64,000 nucleotides of DNA from Flexilinea flocculi (GTDB lineage Bacteria; Chloroflexota; Anaerolineae; Anaerolineales; Anaerolineaceae): positions 332,311 through 396,310 of the forward strand of contig NZ_DF968179.1 in the NCBI RefSeq assembly GCF_001192795.1, read 5' to 3'. The translations under genes and the position numbers were made by a program. Below, piece after piece: positions 24,290-31,919 of the stretch (the stretch's first letter is position 1; every line of letters begins with the position of its first letter). The notes beneath the pieces were generated by a model. The model was not told where the DNA came from. It was given only the letters and a program-made list of their open reading frames with translations, and ran no database searches.

Positions 24290-25030
24290 ATGAGTTCATC
24301 ACTGACAGGATTATTCATCATTTTGGGTGTGCTGGTCATTTATTCGATATCTCTTGTTTGTCAAAAAAGAAAAAAATATACTGATCTCTTTTATGAAAAA
24401 AAGTCAGCTAAAAACCTGCGATACCAAATAGCAAACAGTATTGAAGAAGGAGCGATGGTTCATTGTGATATCTGTAATTTGGAGGGAGCAGGTTTCTTTT
24501 CAGAAGGTACGCTTACAGCACTTCATACTACGCAAAAACTTTCCAATCAATTATCTTCTGCCGATGAACCGTTATTATTAACCAGTAATGACAGTGTACT
24601 TACTTTCTTTGGTAAAGAAGCCATCAATCAAGGTCTGAAGAAAAGCGGATTAGAGAATGAATTTGATCCGAATCAATCAATATTTGCCGGATATTCTCCT
24701 TTGTCCCATCAAGCGGGCATCATCGGCATATTGGATGGTGAAGCTTCAGCCTTTCATCTGAATATCGGCGCATTTGGTCCTGAGATTGCGCTGCAGGATT
24801 CCGCATTTGATTCTTCTGAAGGCATAATCGCTGCCGGAGACAATCTTGCAGCTCAAGCGGTCAGTTACGTGACTGCGGATGACGTGTTTATTGGTGAGGA
24901 AATATTTGAGCTGCCTCAAGTCATTCAGGAAAAACCGGAAATGGACAGCGGTTTGATTGCGATGGATATCATCCGTTTTGGGATCATTATCGCTTTGATC
25001 TCTGGAGCAGTATTAACGTTTCTATTCTGA
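24290..25030 (+). CDS. DUF6754-family membrane-anchored protein
   Basis: A 246-residue protein with one membrane helix at each end (near 5-23 and 222-243). The middle domain fits DUF6754 as I know it from Chloroflexota: an opening with a GxGF-like turn, TSNDSVLTFFGKEAI, FAGYSPLSHQAGI, IGAFGPE and VFIGEEIFEL. The domain's function is undescribed. The ATG at 24290 has AAGGAC at proper spacing, and a TTG just before it can be ignored. It is the first gene of a tight run: nine bases to the next gene, then ATGA overlaps. The operon links it to two six-helix membrane proteins, a zinc-ribbon protein and a GlmL-like protein. Confidence 0.7.
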   Translation: MSSSLTGLFIILGVLVIYSISLVCQKRKKYTDLFYEKKSAKNLRYQIANSIEEGAMVHCDICNLEGAGFFSEGTLTALHTTQKLSNQLSSADEPLLLTSNDSVLTFFGKEAINQGLKKSGLENEFDPNQSIFAGYSPLSHQAGIIGILDGEASAFHLNIGAFGPEIALQDSAFDSSEGIIAAGDNLAAQAVSYVTADDVFIGEEIFELPQVIQEKPEMDSGLIAMDIIRFGIIIALISGAVLTFLF

Positions 25031-25039
25031 GAAATCAAT

Positions 25040-25678
25040 ATGACGAATAAAAAAGCAACGAAATGGATTCTTTTACCTGCAGCAGTGATCGGTATTTTGA
25101 TACTTGTATCAGGATATTCTGATTTGGATGTAATTATTCAAATCAGACAGGCTGTTTTGCAATATGCAGGATACCTTTTAGGATTGATTCTTTTCTTTGC
25201 TATTGTTGATTTTATTCTTGGACGAATCCGCAATTTAGGGGATAAGAACAGCAGCTTCATCAATAATTTCATCACGATTGCCGTTTTTTTTGCAGTTCTG
25301 ATTTATGGATTGTCTAACTCATTTGAAAATCAAGGTTTTCAAAAGACGATCCTTGATATGCAGCGTTCTGTTGAATCCGGATTGGCTGGTTTGATTTGTA
25401 TTGTCATGATTGGCGGCTTATACAGGTTATCAAAGTTTCGCAAAGGAAGGCTTAAGACTTTCTTTGTATTGAGTGCAATCATATTTCTTATCATTTATAG
25501 CGGCATTTTTTATTTTTTCCCTGAAAATCAAGTTTTATTATCCATACTTGGTTTTATTCAAACATTGCCAATGGGTGGAATTTATGGACTGCTGCTTGGT
25601 ATTGGAATTGGCGGATTGGTTACAGGTATTCGCGTGCTGTTTTTAGCTGAACATCCATATAATGAAAGGAAACGATGA
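25040..25678 (+). CDS. Six-helix membrane protein of the DUF6754/GlmL cluster
   Basis: A 212-residue integral membrane protein with about six predicted helices, no charged catalytic motif and a Gly-rich last helix pair (GGIYGLLLGIGIGGLVTGI). I recognise no family. Its stop overlaps the next start as ATGA, so it is probably co-translated with the zinc-ribbon protein. A second six-helix protein of similar size and layout lies at 28191, also with a Gly-rich last helix. The two may be distant paralogues forming one membrane complex, which is inference. Confidence 0.7.
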   Translation: MTNKKATKWILLPAAVIGILILVSGYSDLDVIIQIRQAVLQYAGYLLGLILFFAIVDFILGRIRNLGDKNSSFINNFITIAVFFAVLIYGLSNSFENQGFQKTILDMQRSVESGLAGLICIVMIGGLYRLSKFRKGRLKTFFVLSAIIFLIIYSGIFYFFPENQVLLSILGFIQTLPMGGIYGLLLGIGIGGLVTGIRVLFLAEHPYNERKR

Positions 25679-28194
25679 AGGAATTTAAGTGCCCTTTTTG
25701 TGGAAGTTCAAATAGTGAAGATGCGGAATCTTGCAGCGTCTGTAAAGTAGATTTTCGCCAGCTTCCGGAAGAAATCATGTCATCCGAAACCCCAAAGCCA
25801 AAAGAACAATCGGATGCTGACAACAGTTCGAAAGAGGTACCGGATTGGCTTGCTGACATTATCAGACGAAATCGAAAACCGCAAGGGAAAATGCCTTTTG
25901 ACAGCTTTGCTGATGCTCTGATGGGAATAAAATCCGTTGATGATTTTTCCGATTCTATGAAAAAGGATTTTTCCGGTTCAGAAAAAATTGAAGAATTCCT
26001 GAACGAAGAGAAAAATCTGACAGAAGACTCTTCTGATCAAAATCGCGGTTCCCTTTTTTCAATTTCTCATACAAGTCGGAAAAGTATTCCGAACCACAAG
26101 TCGGATTCAATTGTCTCTCCTTCTGTATCGGAACAAAGAAAAAATGAAGAACAGCAGTTGGAAATCCCGGAAGTCATTAATTCTCAGGATGAAATTTCCG
26201 AGGATGAAGAACTTTATCGCGATTTTTCTGTAGAAAGACCCGCTCAAAAATGGGATTTGCAGCCATTGGCAATGTCCGAATCTTATGATCAGACAGATTC
26301 TGCAGAAAATGGAAATCAGCCGGGAGAATTCGTTCCCGATGTACAAGCAGATGATACTTACATCGAAGCGATTCAAAATGTTGAATCTGACCTCAATCCC
26401 GCAGAAAAAAATGAGGACAACTCGACAGCATTATCATCTGGTGAAAAAGCGCCGCTTGTTATAGCTCCCGATATCGAAGAGCCGGTAATATCCGATGAGG
26501 AACGACTTTTCAATCTGCCTTTTGAAGATGACCTCAGTTTGACAGAAGAAAAGATCACGATGGATCAACCTTCTGATGAAGCTGCACGGATGAATTCTGA
26601 TCTTTCTTCAAATCAAATTGAAGTAATGCAGGAAGAACCTTCAAGCATATCCGAGGATTCTGCCAAAACTTCGATAACCACTGATTTTGCCCCCGAAAAA
26701 TCTGATGAGAAGACAGAGGAAACTGCACCGGCTGTTGAATCTGCTGATCATCCCTTGGAAAATGATCCGATTGAGGTACCTGAAAATACAGAATCGGATG
26801 AGAGGGATGAACAGAATCTTGTGAGTGAATTCTTATCCCAAATCAATTCCGATGTTCCTTCTTCAGATTCTGCAGCCATTCAAGAACCGCATGATTCTTC
26901 CGATGGAAGCTTGCCTGAAGAAAGCGAAAACGATATTGCAGAGCTCCATTCAATTCTTTCCGGAACGCAGGAATCCCCAGACAGCTTACCAACAGATTCC
27001 GATCTGACTGAGATAGACTCCGGTATGCAATCAACGAGTGAAACTGTGGGATCAGATACGACTGCAGTTACCGTTGCGGGAGACAATTCGATTGCTGAGA
27101 CGAGAGATCAGTTCGATAAGGCAGAAGATTCCGATGCGATTCCTTGGAATTTATTTGAGAGTGCTGATATATTTTTCCCCGAAAATCGAAAAGAGCCTAT
27201 ATATTCGTCATTTTCAAAGGAAAAAATTCCTGCTGATTACCAGGATCGAAATTATCAACATCGCATGATTACAGCTGTACTCGTCAAATTGTTTCAGACT
27301 GAAAATCATAATCAGCCGTTAAAAAAAGCTGACACAAGGAAAACAAATAAGATTATTCAGACAATTTTTGCTCTTTTGGTCTTCTTTGGTGTGATAACGA
27401 TATTAATTTCCGGAGTTACTGATTTCATCGATTTAAGACCGGTCGACGATAAACAAGTATTGTCCTTGTCTACGTTTAACTATCAGATCTCATCCCTACA
27501 GGAAGGGGAACAAGCATTATTCGTCATTGATTTCACTCCAGGATATATCGATGAATTATATGCTCCAACATTAAAACTGATTCAAAATATGACTGAAAGA
27601 AATGTGAAGGTACGACTTGCTACTATCTCGCCATCTTCGGAGATGATTTCTCAGAAAATTATCATGGAAAATCCGCAAATCTCTGTAGAGAACCAGGGAT
27701 TCTTCCCTGGACAGGTTGCAGCTATCCAATCCCTGATTGCTTTGAATGCTGATGAAATCAAAGCAGTTTTCATTATTTCTTCAAACTTTCAGACCTTAAA
27801 AACCTGGATCGAACAGATTCATGTGGAACCAGTAAAATTCTCTTTAAATATTCTTGCTTCAGCGCAGATGAATTCATTGTTAACCCCTTATTACGATTCA
27901 GGTCTTATCGAGAGTTCTCTTTCCGGAATGATTGAAAAGCGTTATTTTTATGCGGATAATTTCTCTGATAAGAAAACAAATCGAGAGATTTTTAGTGTAT
28001 GGTTCATTATTTTGGCAGCGATAATCATCTATTTGACAGGTTGTATTGATTTTTCGATGGCACAAGCCACAGATAAAGATGGAAAACATCCTGAAAAAAA
28101 TCATACGATTCAATCGGATGCCAAAAAGCATTCGGGCAATTCTGCCGATACCGTAATCGATAAGAACACAAATCGGAATGAGGAGAAAAAATGA
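25675..28194 (+). CDS. Large acidic zinc-ribbon protein with C-terminal membrane ectodomain
   Basis: An 839-residue protein. The N-terminal zinc ribbon has C6, C9, C20 and C23 (CPFCG...CSVCK). Then follow about 500 low-complexity residues rich in Glu, Asp, Ser and Pro, probably disordered and cytoplasmic. A membrane helix lies near 562-584, a globular domain of about 190 residues (585-770) carries ALFVIDFTPGYIDELYAPT and KVRLATISPSSEM, and a second helix sits near 776-795. The globular part alternates hydrophobic strands and helices and may be alpha/beta, but I cannot name it. It overlaps both neighbours as ATGA. A scaffold role tying cytoplasmic partners to the membrane is plausible. Confidence 0.72.
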   Translation: MKEFKCPFCGSSNSEDAESCSVCKVDFRQLPEEIMSSETPKPKEQSDADNSSKEVPDWLADIIRRNRKPQGKMPFDSFADALMGIKSVDDFSDSMKKDFSGSEKIEEFLNEEKNLTEDSSDQNRGSLFSISHTSRKSIPNHKSDSIVSPSVSEQRKNEEQQLEIPEVINSQDEISEDEELYRDFSVERPAQKWDLQPLAMSESYDQTDSAENGNQPGEFVPDVQADDTYIEAIQNVESDLNPAEKNEDNSTALSSGEKAPLVIAPDIEEPVISDEERLFNLPFEDDLSLTEEKITMDQPSDEAARMNSDLSSNQIEVMQEEPSSISEDSAKTSITTDFAPEKSDEKTEETAPAVESADHPLENDPIEVPENTESDERDEQNLVSEFLSQINSDVPSSDSAAIQEPHDSSDGSLPEESENDIAELHSILSGTQESPDSLPTDSDLTEIDSGMQSTSETVGSDTTAVTVAGDNSIAETRDQFDKAEDSDAIPWNLFESADIFFPENRKEPIYSSFSKEKIPADYQDRNYQHRMITAVLVKLFQTENHNQPLKKADTRKTNKIIQTIFALLVFFGVITILISGVTDFIDLRPVDDKQVLSLSTFNYQISSLQEGEQALFVIDFTPGYIDELYAPTLKLIQNMTERNVKVRLATISPSSEMISQKIIMENPQISVENQGFFPGQVAAIQSLIALNADEIKAVFIISSNFQTLKTWIEQIHVEPVKFSLNILASAQMNSLLTPYYDSGLIESSLSGMIEKRYFYADNFSDKKTNREIFSVWFIILAAIIIYLTGCIDFSMAQATDKDGKHPEKNHTIQSDAKKHSGNSADTVIDKNTNRNEEKK

Positions 28195-28883
28195 TTGTAT
28201 CGAATGAATTCTTGATTCTCCTGGCTGGATTACTGCTCTCCCTTTTTACTTTCAGTCTGATTCTGGGAGACAACTGGCTGTTCCGATTTGGTGCGTCGGT
28301 TTTATCGGGATTATTATCCGGCTATGTCTGTATATTATTGATCGACAAGATATTCATTACAAAAATGATTGAGCCGTTTACCGATTTTTCCAGTAATTGG
28401 ACTGAAAAAATTGTGATTATCCTTGTCATCCTTTCGGGAGTGTTTTTGTTTCTGAAATTCTATTTCCGAAAAAATACAGGTGGAAATCTCATTTTAGCCA
28501 TATTGCTTTGTATTGCAACGGCATTAACGATTTCCGGTATTGCCAGTGGAACAATTTTTGGCTTGTTTCAGGGGATAATTTCACGGTTTCAATTGGCGGA
28601 AAATCATACTGGAGTTCGCTACTGGGTGGAAACAGGGATTATACTCATCGGCACAATTACCTCTTTATTGTATACGCAGCATTATTGGTTTGATAGGAAG
28701 GATCAGACTATGACTGATCAAAAAACCAGTCTGCATGTATTTTCCTCAATTGGCGAAATTTTTATTGGAATTGCATTAGGGTCAATTTTTGCCGGATGTT
28801 TTGTCGCCTCTGCGATGATTTTAGTTCAGTATTTGTCAAGAATGATTAGTACAAGTCAATTCTTACTGCAATGGATAAAATAA
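28191..28883 (+). CDS. Second six-helix membrane protein of the DUF6754/GlmL cluster
   Basis: A 230-residue integral membrane protein with about six helices. It is unrecognised but resembles the protein at 25040 in size, helix spacing and a Gly/Ala-rich final pair (IFIGIALGSIFAGCFVAS). The start overlaps the previous stop as ATGA, and only one base separates its stop from the GlmL-like gene, so the genes are surely co-transcribed. Confidence 0.7.
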   Translation: MIVSNEFLILLAGLLLSLFTFSLILGDNWLFRFGASVLSGLLSGYVCILLIDKIFITKMIEPFTDFSSNWTEKIVIILVILSGVFLFLKFYFRKNTGGNLILAILLCIATALTISGIASGTIFGLFQGIISRFQLAENHTGVRYWVETGIILIGTITSLLYTQHYWFDRKDQTMTDQKTSLHVFSSIGEIFIGIALGSIFAGCFVASAMILVQYLSRMISTSQFLLQWIK

Positions 28884-28884
28884 T

Positions 28885-30636
28885 ATGAATCAACCGCAGG
28901 ATCTTGCCAGGACAGTACTCTATCTTGATATTGGGACGGTTAATACCCGAGTCAGTTTGTTTGATTATCGCGATCAATCCTATCTCTTCATTGGTGCTGC
29001 TTCTGCTGCTACTTCCGGAGGCGATTCGAATTACTCCATATATTCCGGTGTTGTTGATGCGGTTCGAAAACTTGAACGAGCCACGAAAAGGCGATTTTTA
29101 GATCAGAATTCCAATTTCGTGATACCCATGAAATTGGGTATCACCGGTGTGGATCAAATCGGATTTTCATATACTTGTACATCAGATCCGCGGATTGCAC
29201 TGATGGGTTTGACGCGGACAGGATCTTTACAGAATCTGCGCAATTTACTCGCAAATACAGGGATCAGACCGGTTGTGGAAATTTGCGCAGCAGATGGACT
29301 GGATATTTCTGAAAATATTGACCGTTTACTGAATGCCGATCCACGAATTGTTATACTTGCCGGTGGAACTGAGATCGGAGCGGAAAAAGCAGTCTACAGA
29401 CTGGGAGAAATTTTGATGTTAGCGTGCAAGAGCCTTACGCGCGAACAGAGGCCGGAAATTCTTTTTATGGGCTCTGCACTTGCAGGACAGCAAATGGAAC
29501 GCGTTTTTTCAAAAATTTCCGATTTTTCTTATGCTCCGAATGTTCTGGAAATCGGATCCATTGGTCATTCTTCGTTGGATTCATTGTTATCCGTGATGAA
29601 CAGGAATGCTGAGAAGCAAGTCTTAGGTCTAAAAGATTTGGTCGAAAGGTCAAAAACAACAGGTGTTCCTGGTGAATTCGCTTTTGGCCGAAGTGTCCGC
29701 CTGATGAGTCGTCTTATTAAAGAGAATCAACATGTTCTTGGAATTGATATCGGTTCAGATCATACGGTGGTGGCAAAAGCAAAAAACTTAGACCTGTCTT
29801 TAGAGGTACTTCCGCTTGGAATGGGGAAACGGATTACTGAACTTCTGAATAACTTCGAATTATCAGAACTGCAGTCATGGATAGGTTTCCAAATAAAAGA
29901 ATCCGAAGTGCAAGATTATATCTGTAATAAGAGCGTCTATCCGGATCTGGTTCCTGGAAACCAATATTCAGCGCAGATTGAGCAAGCGCTCACGCGATTT
30001 GTATTAAAAAAGTGCGCGAAAGAAGCCGGCATGAATTCCATATTAAGAGATGGCAGCCTTGGAATGGTGTTATTATGCGGATCAGTAGTCAGAAATGTCG
30101 AAGATCCCGGAGACTCCCTCTTGATTGGCATGGATGGACTTCATCCGTTTGGAGCTGTGGATTATTTTCTTGATATGAATGGATTAACATCGGCTGTCGG
30201 AGCGTTAGCCCAACTGAATCCAATTCTTATTTCACACATCATGAATGCGTCAACTTTCCTGAATTTGGGAAAGGTCATAACACCTTACTTCAACCAAAAA
30301 AACAGCAAGATTCAGGATGGGAAGAAATTTATGAGTGTAGCTGTACGGGACGACGCAGGAAATGTCCGAAAATTTGATGTACCGAGAGGAAGAATCTATC
30401 GAATCCCGCTTGATTTTGGGAAAAACTATGAGCTGGATTTTCTCAAGATTCCCAAGGAAGTTTCAATCCCGGGTGTTAGGACATGGACACCGCTTGGATT
30501 TAAAAGTGGATGTTTTGGGATTGTGTTTGATACGCGCGGTGATGCTCTTGAATTGCCCAAAGACCGCACTTCCCAAATTAGCAAACTGAAGTTTTGGAAA
30601 GACGAATTAGGCCCATGGACAATTCAACCATCTTGA
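28885..30636 (+). CDS. GlmL/MutL-like ASKHA-fold ATPase protein, without a mutase
   Basis: A 583-residue protein of the glutamate mutase L (GlmL) family, in the actin/Hsp70/sugar-kinase ATPase superfamily. Phosphate-1 motif DIGTVNTRV (15-23), a second DIGSDHTV (288-295) and an adenosine-type MVLLCGSVV support nucleotide binding. Also visible is ILAGGTEIGAEKAV, typical of the family. In clostridia GlmL accompanies the B12-dependent glutamate mutase GlmE/GlmS. No mutase subunits are here; the partners are membrane proteins and a DUF6754 protein, so the ATPase has probably been recruited to another task. It starts one base after the previous stop. Confidence 0.75.
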   Translation: MNQPQDLARTVLYLDIGTVNTRVSLFDYRDQSYLFIGAASAATSGGDSNYSIYSGVVDAVRKLERATKRRFLDQNSNFVIPMKLGITGVDQIGFSYTCTSDPRIALMGLTRTGSLQNLRNLLANTGIRPVVEICAADGLDISENIDRLLNADPRIVILAGGTEIGAEKAVYRLGEILMLACKSLTREQRPEILFMGSALAGQQMERVFSKISDFSYAPNVLEIGSIGHSSLDSLLSVMNRNAEKQVLGLKDLVERSKTTGVPGEFAFGRSVRLMSRLIKENQHVLGIDIGSDHTVVAKAKNLDLSLEVLPLGMGKRITELLNNFELSELQSWIGFQIKESEVQDYICNKSVYPDLVPGNQYSAQIEQALTRFVLKKCAKEAGMNSILRDGSLGMVLLCGSVVRNVEDPGDSLLIGMDGLHPFGAVDYFLDMNGLTSAVGALAQLNPILISHIMNASTFLNLGKVITPYFNQKNSKIQDGKKFMSVAVRDDAGNVRKFDVPRGRIYRIPLDFGKNYELDFLKIPKEVSIPGVRTWTPLGFKSGCFGIVFDTRGDALELPKDRTSQISKLKFWKDELGPWTIQPS

Positions 30637-30638
30637 TA

Positions 30639-30714
30639 CAGTGATTCGAAATTTGGAAAACCTTTTAAAAAGAAACATCAACCCATAAGCCTTTCCGTTT
30701 TTTCGAATCGCTCG
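30639..30714. repeat. Dispersed palindromic repeat, copy 9 (short)
   Basis: The left end CAGTGATTCGAAATTTGGAA begins two bases after the stop of the GlmL-like gene. The right end is TTTTTTCGAATCGCTCG. The core hairpin is missing. It separates the GlmL-like gene from the KOW gene. Confidence 0.7.
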
Positions 30715-30836
30715 TTGAATTTCAGATCAGGATGAAAATTTCATGTAGAATTTTTAAATAGCATATCTGTTTTATTGCTTATCTTGAAATGGATTCTTAA
30801 ATAAAGCAGTAATTTGGAAAAAAACTGAACTAAAAA

Positions 30837-31904
30837 ATGAAAAACTCATCAACGAATATCATCACTTCCGGAAATATCCGCTGTTCACGCCTCCTATCTG
30901 AAGATGGCTCGGTGACAGTATTCCCCGGTCAGGCTGTAGATCCGTCGACACAGATCGCCTACAGGAAAATTTGGCGAAAGCATTTTCTCATGAATGTTAC
31001 GGAGTCGCTTGGAATAGCAAGTGATGAGAACATTCGGGACTTTTTAACCATAAAAGAAGGCGAGTTTGTTTCTGCAGGAGAAGTAATTGCCAAACGCGGC
31101 GGTAAAAAAAATCAGGTTATCACCGCACAGGTTTCCTCCAGATTCCTTGGACTTTCTTCCGGCAATCTCATTTTCGAGACAGATCCGGATGATATTGAAA
31201 ATGTTATTGCAGGATTTCCAGGAGTTGTAACGGATGTAGTTCCATCCAGAGGCGCTTTTCTGGAAACGATAGGCAGTTACTTACAGGGAAAATGGGGAAA
31301 TGGGAAAAAAGGACAGGGCATCTTATTATCGATGGATATGGAAAAAGGCGGAATCTTTGGCCAGGATAATATTACGGTCGATATTGCAGGCGCAATCGTT
31401 TTTGCAAACACCTGCCTGGATCCTGACGCGTTGAGATCCTCTGTAAAAATGTCTCCGGGAGGATTGATTTTCGGCTCGCTCCCCTCATCTATGCTATCTG
31501 TTGCAATGAAAATGCCTTTCCCGATCATTGTAACCGATCTAATTGGAGTTGGACGGTTAAGTGATCCGGTTCACATGGTGCTGGGGGAAAATATCATTCG
31601 TTTTGCTTATCTGTATTCGTATTCTTGTGGGATTCAAAACAAGCAAAAACCGGAAATCATTATCCCGCAGGAAGAATATGTACCGGAAGGTGAAAGTCTG
31701 CTGAAAAAATTAAAAAAAGGCGACCAGATTCGAATTATCGAAGGATTTCATGGCGGTGAACTTGGAATTGTGGTGGAATTGCTTCCAGGTATGGAAAATG
31801 ATTCTGAAGCTCTTTCTGATATTGACCGAATAAAAGTTTGCATCGATCAGAATACAGAAGTTGTCTTACCACTAAGTAATGTCGAAATGATTCACGTGAA
31901 ATAA
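30837..31904 (+). CDS. KOW-motif protein of the DUF6754/GlmL cluster
   Basis: A 355-residue soluble protein with no signal peptide or membrane helix. The C-terminal part from about residue 288 (LKKGDQIRIIEGFHGG, GIVVELLPG) is a KOW-type motif like that in NusG and ribosomal L24. Around residues 65-90 (FLTIKEGEFVSAGEVIAKRGG) there is a short barrel resembling a biotinyl/lipoyl or barrel-sandwich element, without an attachment lysine in a recognisable motif. The middle (VDIAGAIVFAN, SPGGLIFGSLPSSM, PFPIIVTDLIGVGRL) is unassigned. No Shine-Dalgarno sequence precedes the ATG. Position downstream of the GlmL-like gene and upstream of the LPETG protein suggests a shared process. Confidence 0.68.
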   Translation: MKNSSTNIITSGNIRCSRLLSEDGSVTVFPGQAVDPSTQIAYRKIWRKHFLMNVTESLGIASDENIRDFLTIKEGEFVSAGEVIAKRGGKKNQVITAQVSSRFLGLSSGNLIFETDPDDIENVIAGFPGVVTDVVPSRGAFLETIGSYLQGKWGNGKKGQGILLSMDMEKGGIFGQDNITVDIAGAIVFANTCLDPDALRSSVKMSPGGLIFGSLPSSMLSVAMKMPFPIIVTDLIGVGRLSDPVHMVLGENIIRFAYLYSYSCGIQNKQKPEIIIPQEEYVPEGESLLKKLKKGDQIRIIEGFHGGELGIVVELLPGMENDSEALSDIDRIKVCIDQNTEVVLPLSNVEMIHVK

Positions 31905-31919
31905 AAAAGAGGAACCCTC

